A DNA stretch of 64,000 bases, from NCBI GenBank assembly GCA_910576335.1, contig CAJTIU010000029.1, forward strand, positions 1-64,000. Direction: 5' to 3'. Origin of the DNA: Lachnospiraceae bacterium. Its GTDB lineage: Bacteria; Bacillota; Clostridia; Lachnospirales; Lachnospiraceae. Within the stretch, counting starts at the first letter, position 1. The number at the start of each line of letters is the position of its first letter. Position numbers and translations under genes: made by a program. Of this stretch, positions 33,961-43,094 are shown piece after piece. The notes beneath the pieces were generated by a model. That model was not told the DNA's origin. It worked only from the letters and a program-made list of their open reading frames with translations, and made no database searches.

Positions 33961-34019
33961 AGGCATTCAAAAGCAGCCTTTGTGGATTTTAAGACTGTAT
34001 GGCAGCTTTTTGAATGCCT
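33961..34019 (+). other. Inverted repeat in a 385-bp gene-poor gap
   Basis: AGGCATTCAAAAGC (33961-33974) pairs with GCTTTTTGAATGCCT (34005-34019), one extra base, around a 30-nt loop. It lies 34 bp after the DUF1703 gene and may end its transcript. The rest of the gap to 34312 shows only short, frame-broken fragments, one of which (about 34139-34251) vaguely resembles the end of a small HTH protein. Confidence 0.5.
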
Positions 34020-34312
34020 GGACATATGGTAACATCAAAAATGGGTCAATATTGAGGAACAGCTTTGTTTCATTATAACTTTTTTGTCCGGTTTTTCTCT
34101 GTATTGAGAACCAGTCTGATTTTCTTGGCAGGTTATAGCGGGACTGGAAATGGATTTTACGAAGATCAATGCAACAGATACGATAACGGTGTTCCGTCTG
34201 TCGCGGGTATTGGGCTGTTCCATGGAAATGCTGATGGAGATATAGAAACAGAGCATCGCTCTGGTGCAGCATTGCTGTACTGGGCAGCTGACAGGAAGAG
34301 GAGGTTATAAAA

Positions 34313-35113
34313 GTGAGATTCAGGCCATGTATAGATATTCATAACGGACAGGTCAAGCAGATTGTGGGGGGAAGCCTGACAGACTGCGGGGACAGGGCAG
34401 AGGAGAATTTTGCATCCGCTTATACAGCGGATTATTATGCGGACTTATATAAAAGGGACGGTCTTACAGGAGGTCATGTTATCCTTCTGAATCCTTCTTC
34501 ATCAGAATATTATGAAAAAACAAGGGAGCAGGCCTTTCGGGCACTTCAGGCTTATCCGGGCGGTCTTCAGGCTGGGGGAGGCGTTACGGCAGAAAATGCC
34601 GGGGAATACCTGGAAAAAGGAGCAAGTCATGTAATTGTGACATCTTACGTATTCCAGAACGGACAGATCCACTGGGAACATATGAAGCGCCTGTGTCAGG
34701 AGGCCGGAAAGGAGCATGTGGTTCTGGATCTGAGCTGCAGAAGGAAGGAAGATGCTTACTATATTGTCACAGACCGCTGGCAGCAGTTTACAGATATTGC
34801 CCTTTCGAGGGGGCTTTTAGAGGAATTATCCCAGTACTGCGATGAATTCCTTGTGCATGGCGTTGATGTGGAAGGAAAAGCATCTGGAATTGACCGGACT
34901 CTGGCAAAGATTCTGGGAAGCTATGCCGGAAATCCGAAGGCGGCTCCGGTAACCTATGCAGGCGGAATCGGAAGCTATGAAGATATCGGACATTTCCGGA
35001 GACTTACAGGAGGAAATATTGATCTCACAGTTGGGAGCGCGCTGGATTTGTTTGGCGGACAGTTATCCTATGATAAAGTAAAAGCTATTTGCTGCAGCGT
35101 GGGAGTGCATTAG
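34313..35113 (+). CDS. Eukaryotic-type phosphoribosylformimino-AICAR-P isomerase (HisA/HIS6-like)
   Basis: The 266-residue TIM-barrel protein starts RFRPCIDIHNGQVKQIVGG, the hallmark of the fungal/plant HIS6 branch of HisA rather than the usual bacterial HisA. Further motifs are LQAGGGVTAENA, a central VVLDLSCRRKEDAYYIV segment and TYAGGIGSYEDI. It should isomerise ProFAR to PRFAR in histidine synthesis. No other his gene is nearby, so it may supply a missing step or act on another aminoaldose. GTG 34313 follows GGAGG at normal spacing. Confidence 0.85.
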   Translation: MRFRPCIDIHNGQVKQIVGGSLTDCGDRAEENFASAYTADYYADLYKRDGLTGGHVILLNPSSSEYYEKTREQAFRALQAYPGGLQAGGGVTAENAGEYLEKGASHVIVTSYVFQNGQIHWEHMKRLCQEAGKEHVVLDLSCRRKEDAYYIVTDRWQQFTDIALSRGLLEELSQYCDEFLVHGVDVEGKASGIDRTLAKILGSYAGNPKAAPVTYAGGIGSYEDIGHFRRLTGGNIDLTVGSALDLFGGQLSYDKVKAICCSVGVH

Positions 35114-35152
35114 CACGGAACAATATATGTGAAAAGCAAGGAGTGTTGTATT

Positions 35153-35849
35153 ATGAAAGTAAGAATAAGTAAATCTATTGCTATATGTCAATGGCAAAGT
35201 AAAATGCATTGGCGGCGCACCAGAGGGAACGACAGCAGGATCGGGCCGTATTACAGTTTATCCAGACCGGAAAATAGTATGCTTTACTACATATCATAAT
35301 TGGAGCTATCAGTCATATTATGAGTTTGATGGAAAGAGGCTGGAGGAAAAATGTGGGACATGGAAATTGCATAAACAAAGAAGCTATAATATTAAGGGAA
35401 AGGATGTTGCGGCAAAGAAATTTGCAGCATATAAAAAGAAGCTTTTAAAAGGATCGAAAGAATTAAAGATGAAGTTTGAGAAAAACAAGTCGGAAACAAA
35501 GAGTAAGAAGGCATATTATAGCGGCGTGGGGTATCTTTGGGCAGAACTTTCTGGCAGAAAAGATTCGATTTCGCAAATTTCATACAAAGAGAAAAAAGTT
35601 ACGGTAAAAGGGTCATTGATAAAAGCCTCATCCTTTGGGAAAAAAGGTTCCAGACTAAAGGCCAGATCAAGAACTTTCACAATAGCAGGGCAGTGCAAAT
35701 ACCATTATACGACTGGAAAGGGAAGAAAAAGTCTTTCCAGAAAAAAGTTTTTCAAAAAGGTAAATGATAATTACAGTTTTACAGGGCTGGGTATCTACAT
35801 AAATAGCAGTGGCAAAGTGTATCGGATGGAAGTGGATTATAGTCTGTAA
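35153..35849 (+). pseudogene. Secreted-type Lys-rich protein with damaged 5' end
   Basis: ATG 35153 with AAGGAG upstream begins MKVRISKSIAIC, like the n-region of a signal peptide, but this frame stops after about 45 codons. The main 223-codon frame (from about 35178) is shifted by one base and encodes a basic protein (YYEFDGKRLEEKCGTWKLHK, later KSLSRKKFFKKVNDNYSFTG) with no signal peptide. The simplest reading is that a deletion or frameshift removed the hydrophobic leader. No known domain is recognised. Confidence 0.5.
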
Positions 35850-35966
35850 GAATAATCTGCCGGTCCTCGTCCAGTGAGGACTCAAATTCTTTGGCAGAAG
35901 GGCTGGATGGCTTTTGGGCAGGGAGCTTTGGGCTCCGGGCCGCTACGAGCGGCCTGGGCTTTCAGC

Positions 35967-36989
35967 CTACAGAGAATCCTGGGTAATAATAGTGATGGGT
36001 ATCTCGACATTATCTGTCGGGATATTTTTTTTGACGAGATATTCAAATAGGGTTTTTACAAGCTGATACCCTTGCTGCTCAGGGTTCTGCCCTATGACAA
36101 AGTCAACACATCCGCTATTTAGAAGAGTAATGGAGTCAGGGGTCAGATCGTGGCAGATTACCTTTACTTTGGTGTTGAGGTTTAACAGCTCCAGTGCATG
36201 CCCGACACCTTCAATGCCGCCCCCTGTCACATAGATCCCTTTGATATCCGGGTGATGATTACAGTATTCTAATGTAATTTTGAAAGCATCGTCCTTCCGG
36301 TCCTGATTTTCCTGTATGTCAAGAATCCGGATGGGAAACTGGGATTCAGAGATCTTATCCTTGAATCCGCTGGAGCGGTCCTGATGGCAGGAAAGACTTG
36401 AAGAACTAATGATCATCCCAATGTCCCCTCCTGAGGGAAGAAGCTTCATGAGTAGTCCGGCGGCAGTCCGGCCGCCCTTGTAGTGATTCTGTCCGACGAA
36501 GCAGAACTCATTTGTTCCCTCAATTCGGGAATTACATGTGAGTATGGCGATATTATTTTCTACCAGTTGGTTAATCTTGTTTTTTGTCATTGTGTCATTT
36601 AGCGGAAACAGGGCGATGCCGCTTACACCTTCAAGCTCAAGTTCATTCAAAATGCTGACCTGCTCTGTTGGCTCCAGGGAAAATGGCATCTTAACGGATA
36701 CATCTATGCCGAACGGACTGAATTCATTCTCCGCATTGCGGATACCTGCCAACATGTCGTGAATAAACGGATTATATTCAGGAGTAAGTACAATACCTAT
36801 TCTGACAGGATTTCTGCTTTGGACTAGGGCTTTTCCTAAAAAATTCGGCTGATAGTTTAATTCTTTTGCAATCTGCAATATCTTATCGCGTGTTTCGGAT
36901 TTTACTCCGGGACGGTCATTTAAAACTTTGTCTACAGTGCCGCGAGAAACATTCGCCAGTTCAGCAATCTGTTTTATAGTTACTGGCAT
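35967..36989 (-). CDS. LacI-family transcriptional regulator of the ketohexose operon
   Basis: The 340-residue repressor has an N-terminal LacI HTH (VTIKQIAELANVSRGTVDKVL) with hinge NYQPNFLGKALVQ and a periplasmic-binding-protein-like ligand domain (IGIVLTPEYNPF onwards). ATG 36989 is chosen over an upstream in-frame start because GGAAGGGAA precedes it and LacI proteins begin just before the HTH. It is divergent from the epimerase-to-aldolase operon, and three GTGCTC-type palindromes lie in the gap, so it probably represses that operon until the sugar binds. Its ligand domain resembles RbsB-type binding proteins, fitting a monosaccharide or hexitol inducer. Confidence 0.9.
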   Translation of the reverse strand: MPVTIKQIAELANVSRGTVDKVLNDRPGVKSETRDKILQIAKELNYQPNFLGKALVQSRNPVRIGIVLTPEYNPFIHDMLAGIRNAENEFSPFGIDVSVKMPFSLEPTEQVSILNELELEGVSGIALFPLNDTMTKNKINQLVENNIAILTCNSRIEGTNEFCFVGQNHYKGGRTAAGLLMKLLPSGGDIGMIISSSSLSCHQDRSSGFKDKISESQFPIRILDIQENQDRKDDAFKITLEYCNHHPDIKGIYVTGGGIEGVGHALELLNLNTKVKVICHDLTPDSITLLNSGCVDFVIGQNPEQQGYQLVKTLFEYLVKKNIPTDNVEIPITIITQDSL

Positions 36990-37200
36990 GATGCGTTCCC
37001 TTCCTTTCTTTTTCATGATAAATCTTTTTTCGGCTTGCGCTGGAAAGACGCAGCCTTGATAAACCACTGCCCTGTCGGGCTGCTTTTTCATTTTTTTACA
37101 GATTCAAAGTCCTGTATGACATGCAGGTATGTCATACAGGGTCTTTTGACCCTGACATCATCATTATAGCATATGTAAAGTGAGATGTGTAGTAAAAAAT

Positions 37201-37212
37201 GAGCACGAGCAC
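37201..37212. promoter_or_regulatory. LacI-type operator O1 (imperfect)
   Basis: GAGCACGAGCAC has a perfect right half-site GAGCAC and the central CG of LacI operators, with a two-base mismatch in the left half. It lies 212 bp upstream of the lacI start codon. Confidence 0.5.
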
Positions 37213-37231
37213 AAAAAATATAATTGTTAAC

Positions 37232-37243
37232 GTGCTCGTGCAC
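37232..37243. promoter_or_regulatory. LacI-type operator O2 within a candidate promoter
   Basis: GTGCTCGTGCAC has a perfect left half-site and one mismatch in the right half. It lies between a possible -35 box TTGTTA (37224-37229) and a possible -10 box GAAAAT (37248-37253), 18 bp apart, so bound repressor would block RNA polymerase directly. Confidence 0.6.
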
Positions 37244-37363
37244 GATTGAAAATAGCTTTAAAATACAATATTTGTTCAAATATACCAAAATTATTCTAAA
37301 AAAAATGGTAAATATGTCAATTGAAAATAAAAAAAGAAGGTGGTTTAATATAGTACAAGAAGC

Positions 37364-37375
37364 GTGCTCGAGCAC
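37364..37375. promoter_or_regulatory. LacI-type operator O3, perfect palindrome
   Basis: GTGCTCGAGCAC is a perfect 12-bp palindrome with central CG. It ends 5 bp before the AGGAGG of the first operon gene and could act as a roadblock or form a repression loop with O1/O2, 121-163 bp away. Confidence 0.75.
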
Positions 37376-37391
37376 AAATAAGGAGGATAAT

Positions 37392-38267
37392 ATGAAATTC
37401 GGAACAGGATATGCTTATTGGGGAACAGAGTGGAAATGTGATTATATTAAGATGGTGAATAAGGTTGCGGATATCGGATTTGACATCCTGGAGATTGGTG
37501 CAGACCATCTGTATCATATGGATGATGGTCAGATTGATGCATTAAAGGCTGAGGGTGGGAAAAGAGGCATTGAATTCACGACGAACAGTGGACCTTCAAA
37601 AGAGTATGATTTTGCATCAGAGGATGAAAGTGTAAGGAATTGTGGAATGGAGTACTTCAAAACGATTTTACACAAGATGGCAAGACTTGGTTCCAAAAGT
37701 CTGGTGGGGGCGATTTATTCATACTGGCCGGTTGATTTTTCGGAGACAGCAACAGATAAAGAGGCGGCATGGGAGAGAAGCATTGCATGCCTGAAGGAGC
37801 TGAGCGGCACAGCAGAGGAACTGGATATAGAATGCGCTCTTGAAGTGTTAAATAGAAACGAGACATATATTTTAACGGACTGCACAGAGGCCATTGATTA
37901 CGTAGGGCGGGTCGGCAGCAAGAATATTAACATTCTGCTTGATACATACCATATGAACATCGAAGAGGATAATATGTATAATGCGATCCGTAAGGCAGGA
38001 AAACTGCTGGGACATCTTCATGTAGGAGAATGCAATAGAAAGCTTCCGGGTATGAATAATAGTATTGACTGGCAGGAGATCGGGAGGGCGCTGCGTGACA
38101 TAGATTATCAGAAGGCAGTTGTCATGGAGCCGTTCTTGTTGAAAGGCGGGGAAGTTGGGCAGTCTATCAGAGTATGGAGAGATTTGAGTGGCAATGCATC
38201 GCCAGAGCAGATGGATCAGTATATTACAGATTCGCTTGTTTATCTTAAAAAGTGCTGTCTGGGATAG
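37392..38267 (+). CDS. D-tagatose/D-psicose 3-epimerase family protein
   Basis: The 291-residue TIM-barrel isomerase aligns by eye with clostridial D-psicose 3-epimerases: MKFGTGYAYWGTEW start, GAIYSYWPVDF, and the four metal/catalytic segments CALEVLNR, LLDTYHMN, LHVGECNRK and VVMEPF (Glu, Asp, His, Glu). These enzymes invert C3 of free ketohexoses. ATG 37392 is chosen over 37224 because AGGAGG lies at 37381-37386 and the upstream stretch is operator DNA. It is the first gene of the LacI-controlled operon. Confidence 0.9.
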   Translation: MKFGTGYAYWGTEWKCDYIKMVNKVADIGFDILEIGADHLYHMDDGQIDALKAEGGKRGIEFTTNSGPSKEYDFASEDESVRNCGMEYFKTILHKMARLGSKSLVGAIYSYWPVDFSETATDKEAAWERSIACLKELSGTAEELDIECALEVLNRNETYILTDCTEAIDYVGRVGSKNINILLDTYHMNIEEDNMYNAIRKAGKLLGHLHVGECNRKLPGMNNSIDWQEIGRALRDIDYQKAVVMEPFLLKGGEVGQSIRVWRDLSGNASPEQMDQYITDSLVYLKKCCLG

Positions 38268-38279
38268 GAGGAGAGAATG

Positions 38280-39215
38280 ATGACCGATATTTTAATAATG
38301 GGAGAGATACTGGTTGAGATTATGAGGGATAAAGAAGACATCCAGCTGAGTGAAGCCGGTACATTCAAGGGTCCTTATCCAAGCGGGGCTCCGGCAATCT
38401 GTATTGATGCAGCGGCAAGGCTCGGCTGCCGGACGGCACTTATAGGCGGCGTGGGAAAGGATGATTTTGGAATCTGTATTCTTGAGAGACTGGAAAAAGA
38501 CGGAGTTGACTGCAGCCATGTCATCCAAAGCAGACAGCGTTCTACAGGATGCGCATTTGTTACATACTTCCAGGACGGATCCAGGAAGTTTATTTACCAC
38601 ATGGGCAATACACCGGCAGTAGAGGCAAAGGCGCCGGATATCCGTGATTTCGGAAAGGTGGGATACATGCACATCATGGGATGCTCCCTGATGTCGGATC
38701 CGGGATTCGCACAGGAGATTTTAAAGACAATGAGACAATTAGCATCTGCGGGAACAAAGATTTCCTTTGATCCGAATATTAGGAAGGAGTTGTTTACAGA
38801 TGAGTCCATCCAGCCGGTGCTGGAAGAAGTGATGAGGAACACAAGCATTTTTCTTCCTGGAGTAGAGGAGCTTCTTATGATAACAGGAGAAAAGACAGTA
38901 GAGGATGCGGTCAGAAAATGCTTCGAGAACCCGGGACTGGAGATTCTTGTCCTCAAGAATGGCTCAAAGAGAAGCAGACTTTATACCCATGAAGGTGTGG
39001 AAGAGGTAGGTGTATATAAGGTGGAGCAGAAGGATGCCACAGGGGCAGGTGACTGCTTTGACGGAGCCTTTCTTGCCGGGCTGGTTCAGGGAAAGAGCGT
39101 AAAAGAGGCGGCTAAAATGGGTGCGGCTGCAGGAGCGTTAAATGTCATGGCATTCGGTCCGATGGAAGGGAATATTACACCGGATACGGTCAGGGAAATG
39201 ATAGAAAGGGGTTAG
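38280..39215 (+). CDS. PfkB-family carbohydrate kinase
   Basis: The 311-residue ribokinase-fold enzyme has the glycine-rich N-terminal GGVGKDDFG region and the C-terminal PfkB signature DATGAGDCFDGAF with the catalytic Asp. It phosphorylates a sugar with ATP; context suggests a ketohexose such as tagatose. AGGAGGAG at 38266-38273 overlaps the epimerase stop codon; ATG 38280 is best spaced, ATG 38277 is the alternative. The gap of 12 bp to the epimerase gene shows operon structure. Confidence 0.88.
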   Translation: MTDILIMGEILVEIMRDKEDIQLSEAGTFKGPYPSGAPAICIDAAARLGCRTALIGGVGKDDFGICILERLEKDGVDCSHVIQSRQRSTGCAFVTYFQDGSRKFIYHMGNTPAVEAKAPDIRDFGKVGYMHIMGCSLMSDPGFAQEILKTMRQLASAGTKISFDPNIRKELFTDESIQPVLEEVMRNTSIFLPGVEELLMITGEKTVEDAVRKCFENPGLEILVLKNGSKRSRLYTHEGVEEVGVYKVEQKDATGAGDCFDGAFLAGLVQGKSVKEAAKMGAAAGALNVMAFGPMEGNITPDTVREMIERG

Positions 39216-39219
39216 AGGT

Positions 39220-40548
39220 TTGAGAGACTTGCTGAGAAATATGATAGCCAGGCGAAGAGAGGGCATCATGTGCGGGGTTCCTTCTTACTGTACGGCAAAT
39301 GAGTTTGTGATTGAGGCAGTGTTAAGCCAGGCAAAGAGATTTGATGACCAGATTCTGATAGAAGCGACAGCAAATCAGGTGAATCAGTTTGGCGGCTATA
39401 CAGGAATGCAGCCGGCGGATTTCAAGGAATTTGTATATGGGATTGCAGACCGGCTGGATTTTCCGCAGGAAAATATCGTGTTGGGAGGGGATCATCTTGG
39501 ACCGCTGACATGGGCTGATGAAAAAGAAGAGGATGCAATGGCGAAAGCAGAGACACTGGTGCGTCTTTTCGTACAGGCCGGCTACAAGAAGATTCATCTT
39601 GATACCAGTATGCGTCTTGCGGATGATTCAAGGGAAGAGAGACTCTCAGATGAAGTGATCGCAGCAAGAGGAGCAGTGCTTTATGCAGCATGCGAAGAAG
39701 AATATCAGAAGCTTTTAATAAAGAATCCCCGGGAATTGCGCCCGGTATATATTATCGGAAGTGAAGTGCCAATACCAGGAGGAGCGCAGGAAGAAGAGGA
39801 CAGCATTACAGTCACCAGGCCGGAAGCAGTGGAGAAGACACTTAAGGCTTACAGGGAGCAGTTTGCAAAGGCAGGGCTTAAGGATGCCTTCGAAAATATC
39901 ATCGGGGTAGTGGTGCAGCCGGGAGTGGAATTTGGTGATGACACGGTTTTTCATTACAACAGATTCCGTGCAGCAAATCTTTGTGAAACCATGAAAAAAT
40001 ACGAGGGAATGGTACTGGAGGGGCATTCTACGGATTATCAGAGCCCGGAGGGGCTAAAGAAGATGGTGGAAGACGGCATCGCCATTTTAAAGGTCGGTCC
40101 GGCGCTGACCTTTGCGCTGCGGGATGGACTCTTTGCTTTGGGACAGATGGAAAAGGTGCTCATCCAGGAGGAAAAGAGGGTGAACTTTGAAGATGTACTA
40201 GAAAAGGCAATGCTTGAAAATCCGGGTAATTGGAAAAAACATTACCATGGGGCTGAGGAGGAACTGGCAGTTAAGCGCAAATACAGCTATTCTGACAGAT
40301 GCCGTTATTATTTCGCCGGGCGGAAGGTGCAGGAAGCAATGGAAAAGCTCATTGACAATATGAACAGTGTAGAGATTCCGTTAGGGCTTTTGCATCAGTT
40401 TATGCCAATCCAGTATGTAAAAGTCCGGGACGGGAAACTTGCGAAGGAGGCCAGGGCGCTGGTACTGGACAGCGTAAATGAAATAGTGGAGGCTTACAAT
40501 TATGCGGTAAAATATCATTATGTAATCGGGGAGGTATTTACCGCTTAA
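39220..40548 (+). CDS. GatZ/KbaZ-like protein (tagatose-bisphosphate aldolase subunit or tagatose-6-P 4-epimerase family)
   Basis: The 442-residue protein matches the GatZ/KbaZ family: IMCGVPSYCTANEFVIEAVL, EATANQVNQFGGYTGM, GGDHLGPLTW and VYIIGSEVPIPGGAQ. In E. coli GatZ/KbaZ is the non-catalytic partner of GatY/KbaY aldolase; relatives act as 4-epimerases of tagatose-6-phosphate or hexuronates. The conserved GGDHLG, HLDTS and EGHSTDYQ segments keep likely metal and catalytic residues. TTG 39220 is the probable start, with AAAGGGG at 39206-39212; the stop of the kinase lies 5 bp upstream. Confidence 0.88.
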   Translation: MRDLLRNMIARRREGIMCGVPSYCTANEFVIEAVLSQAKRFDDQILIEATANQVNQFGGYTGMQPADFKEFVYGIADRLDFPQENIVLGGDHLGPLTWADEKEEDAMAKAETLVRLFVQAGYKKIHLDTSMRLADDSREERLSDEVIAARGAVLYAACEEEYQKLLIKNPRELRPVYIIGSEVPIPGGAQEEEDSITVTRPEAVEKTLKAYREQFAKAGLKDAFENIIGVVVQPGVEFGDDTVFHYNRFRAANLCETMKKYEGMVLEGHSTDYQSPEGLKKMVEDGIAILKVGPALTFALRDGLFALGQMEKVLIQEEKRVNFEDVLEKAMLENPGNWKKHYHGAEEELAVKRKYSYSDRCRYYFAGRKVQEAMEKLIDNMNSVEIPLGLLHQFMPIQYVKVRDGKLAKEARALVLDSVNEIVEAYNYAVKYHYVIGEVFTA

Positions 40549-40571
40549 GAATGAAGAGAAAGGAGCGGAAT

Positions 40572-42062
40572 ATGGGAGAGACATTTAAATTAGAGATTCA
40601 GGGTGTATCCAAGTCTTTTCCGGGTGTGAAGGCACTTGATCATGTAAATATCGCATTAAGATCCGGAACAGTGCATGCGGTGATGGGAGAAAACGGAGCC
40701 GGAAAATCCACGCTGATGAAGGTTATTAACGGGTTATACAAGAGAGATGAAGGCAAAGTGCTGCTGGACGGAAAGGAAGTACATTTCTCGGGTCCTGAAG
40801 AGTCAACGGCAGCCGGAATCGCCATGATCTATCAAGAACTTAATTTCTTCCCGGAGCTTACTGTGGCGGAGAATATCTTTATGAGACGTCAGCCGGGGAA
40901 AAGGGGGATGGTATCATGGGGAGAGATGATGAAGCAGGCAAAGGGGATTCTTGAAGAGAATGGATTAGATTATGATCCGGCGGAAAAGATCAAGAACCTT
41001 CCGATTGCCAGTGTGCAGATGCTTGAAATTGTGAAGGCTGTAGCCTTTAAAGCCCAGGTTATTATTATGGATGAACCTACGTCCTCCATATCAGATAAGG
41101 AAGTGACATTTCTGTTTGAGACAATCCGCCGTCTGAGGGGACAGGGAATCAGCTTTTTGTATATCAGCCATAAGATGGAGGAAATCTTTCAGATTGCAGA
41201 TGATATTACCATTATCAGAGATGGAAAAAGTATCATATCGGGATCAGTCAGTGACTTTACGGAGAACTCTATTATTACCCATATGGTAGGACGCTCCCTT
41301 GACAACATTTACCCAAAGGAGGAGATACCGCCTGGGGATGTTGCTTTTGAGGCAAAAAATCTGTGCAGTAACGGAATGTTTGAAGATATTTCTTTCTATG
41401 TCAGAAAAGGCGAGATTGTTGGCATGGCGGGTCTGGTAGGAGCCGGACGGAGCGAGGTATGTAGAGCTGTCTTTGGCCTGGATCCGTTGGATTCGGGTGA
41501 GATTACACTTTGCGGCAGGGACTATAAGCCAAAGGACGTAACACATGCCATTAAGAATAAGATTTTGATGATTACAGAGGACCGGAAGAAAGAAGGAATC
41601 ATAGGTGTAAGAAGCTGCAGGGAAAATATTACCATCACGAATCATCACATTCAGAAAGGTATTTTCATGAATCTGAAGAAAGAGGTTGAAGATGCAAAGA
41701 GAATGTCAGAGATGTTAAAAGTCCGCTTTGCAGGAATTGAAACGCCCATCGGCTCCCTGAGCGGCGGAAACCAGCAGAAGGTGCTGCTGGCAAGATGGCT
41801 GATGATGGAAAGCGACCTTCTGATCCTGGATGAGCCGACACGCGGTATTGACGTAGGTGCGAAGCTGGAAATTTATAGTATTATTACGGACCTTGCAAAA
41901 AAAGGATATGCGATTCTCATGATTTCCTCGGAGATGCCGGAGCTTTTGGGAATGTGCGACAGAATCTATGTCATGAGCCAGGGACATGTTACGGGGTGCC
42001 TGGAGCGCAGTGAATTTGAACAGGAAGCAATCATGCAGTTAGCAGTTAAAAATGTGAATTGA
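40572..42062 (+). CDS. Sugar ABC transporter ATPase (RbsA/MglA type)
   Basis: The 496-residue protein has two fused ATPase domains as in ribose/galactose importers. The first has Walker A GENGAGKST and Walker B VIIMDEPTSS. The second has a degenerate P-loop GLVGAGRSE, the signature LSGGNQQKV and LLILDEPTRG. Only the first P-loop is canonical, as usual in this class. ATG 40572 is chosen over 40551 because AGGAG lies at 40561-40565. It energises uptake with the next two gene products. Confidence 0.95.
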   Translation: MGETFKLEIQGVSKSFPGVKALDHVNIALRSGTVHAVMGENGAGKSTLMKVINGLYKRDEGKVLLDGKEVHFSGPEESTAAGIAMIYQELNFFPELTVAENIFMRRQPGKRGMVSWGEMMKQAKGILEENGLDYDPAEKIKNLPIASVQMLEIVKAVAFKAQVIIMDEPTSSISDKEVTFLFETIRRLRGQGISFLYISHKMEEIFQIADDITIIRDGKSIISGSVSDFTENSIITHMVGRSLDNIYPKEEIPPGDVAFEAKNLCSNGMFEDISFYVRKGEIVGMAGLVGAGRSEVCRAVFGLDPLDSGEITLCGRDYKPKDVTHAIKNKILMITEDRKKEGIIGVRSCRENITITNHHIQKGIFMNLKKEVEDAKRMSEMLKVRFAGIETPIGSLSGGNQQKVLLARWLMMESDLLILDEPTRGIDVGAKLEIYSIITDLAKKGYAILMISSEMPELLGMCDRIYVMSQGHVTGCLERSEFEQEAIMQLAVKNVN

Positions 42063-42084
42063 CAATAAAGAGAGGAGAAGAAAA

Positions 42085-43068
42085 ATGAAATCAAAGAAAA
42101 TAGATATAAGAAAATATTCGCTTATCTTGATTCTCGCCGCTATGGTAGTTGTCTGCAGTCTGCTTTCAGGTAATTTTCTGACAGCAACGAATCTTACGAA
42201 CATTTTAAAACAGGTGAGTATTGTTACCATATGTGCGTTTGCACAGGGAATGATTATCATTACTGGCGAGATTGACCTGTCAATCGGTTATCTGGCAGGT
42301 ATGGCCGGAAGCTTTGCCTGTATCGTCTATGTGGCGACCCAGAATCTTCCGCTTGCATTCCTTGTAGGGGTTCTTCTGGGAGCGGCTGTGGGAGTTGTGA
42401 ATGGCTTGTTTGTCGCATATTTTAATTTGCCGTCCTTTATCGTTACACTGGCAATGCAGACCGTCTGCTTTGGTGCGATCTGCCTTTATACTGGCGGACA
42501 AAACATCTATAAAATCGGCGGGTTTAATGTTCTTGGGCAGAGCTATGTGGCGGGGATTATCCCGATTACGGTTGTTTTTATGGTAATTATGCTGATTATC
42601 ACTCATGTGGTGCTAAAATACACGAAATTCGGACGCTATCTGTATGCAATCGGAGGAAATACGGATGCAGCAGTTGCGGCAGGTATCCAGGTGGTAAAGG
42701 TTAAATGGTTCGCATTCATTCTGTCCGGCGTATTTGCTGCAATCGCAGGTATGGTTATGATGGGGCGTCTGAATGCAGGCATCCCGGGCGAAGGCCAGGG
42801 CTATGAGACAGATGCGATTACGGCGACTGTTATCGGAGGAACCAGCTTCTCGGGCGGTGCAGGAACAGCCTTTGGGACATTCCTGGGTTCCATTATTATT
42901 GGTGTTCTGAATAATATCATGAACCTGATGGGAATCGACTCTTATACACAAATGATTGTAAAAGGATTTATTATCATCGGTGCAGTACTTGTAGACAGCC
43001 TGTCTAAGAGAGGTAAGACGGGTATTAAGATTATGGCATCGTCTTCTGATGCAAAGAAGTCCAAATAA
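42085..43068 (+). CDS. Sugar ABC transporter permease (RbsC type)
   Basis: The 327-residue integral membrane protein has about eight to ten hydrophobic spans and the BPD_transp_2 pattern, including TGEIDLSIGYLAG, GVVNGLFVAYFNLPSFIVTL, YAIGGNTDAAVAAGI and TATVIGGTSFSGG. It forms the translocation path for the imported sugar. AGGAGAAG precedes the ATG, 22 bp after the ATPase gene. Confidence 0.94.
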   Translation: MKSKKIDIRKYSLILILAAMVVVCSLLSGNFLTATNLTNILKQVSIVTICAFAQGMIIITGEIDLSIGYLAGMAGSFACIVYVATQNLPLAFLVGVLLGAAVGVVNGLFVAYFNLPSFIVTLAMQTVCFGAICLYTGGQNIYKIGGFNVLGQSYVAGIIPITVVFMVIMLIITHVVLKYTKFGRYLYAIGGNTDAAVAAGIQVVKVKWFAFILSGVFAAIAGMVMMGRLNAGIPGEGQGYETDAITATVIGGTSFSGGAGTAFGTFLGSIIIGVLNNIMNLMGIDSYTQMIVKGFIIIGAVLVDSLSKRGKTGIKIMASSSDAKKSK

Positions 43069-43094
43069 ATTATTTCAAAAAGGAGGAAGTAACA

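Noticed and set aside
34065-34310. Small plus-strand frame before the HisA-like gene
   Set aside because: No ribosome binding site, no domain, and competing broken frames in the same stretch.
37224-37391. N-terminal extension of the 3-epimerase frame
   Set aside because: It covers LacI operators and a promoter; the family start MKF at 37392 has its own AGGAGG.
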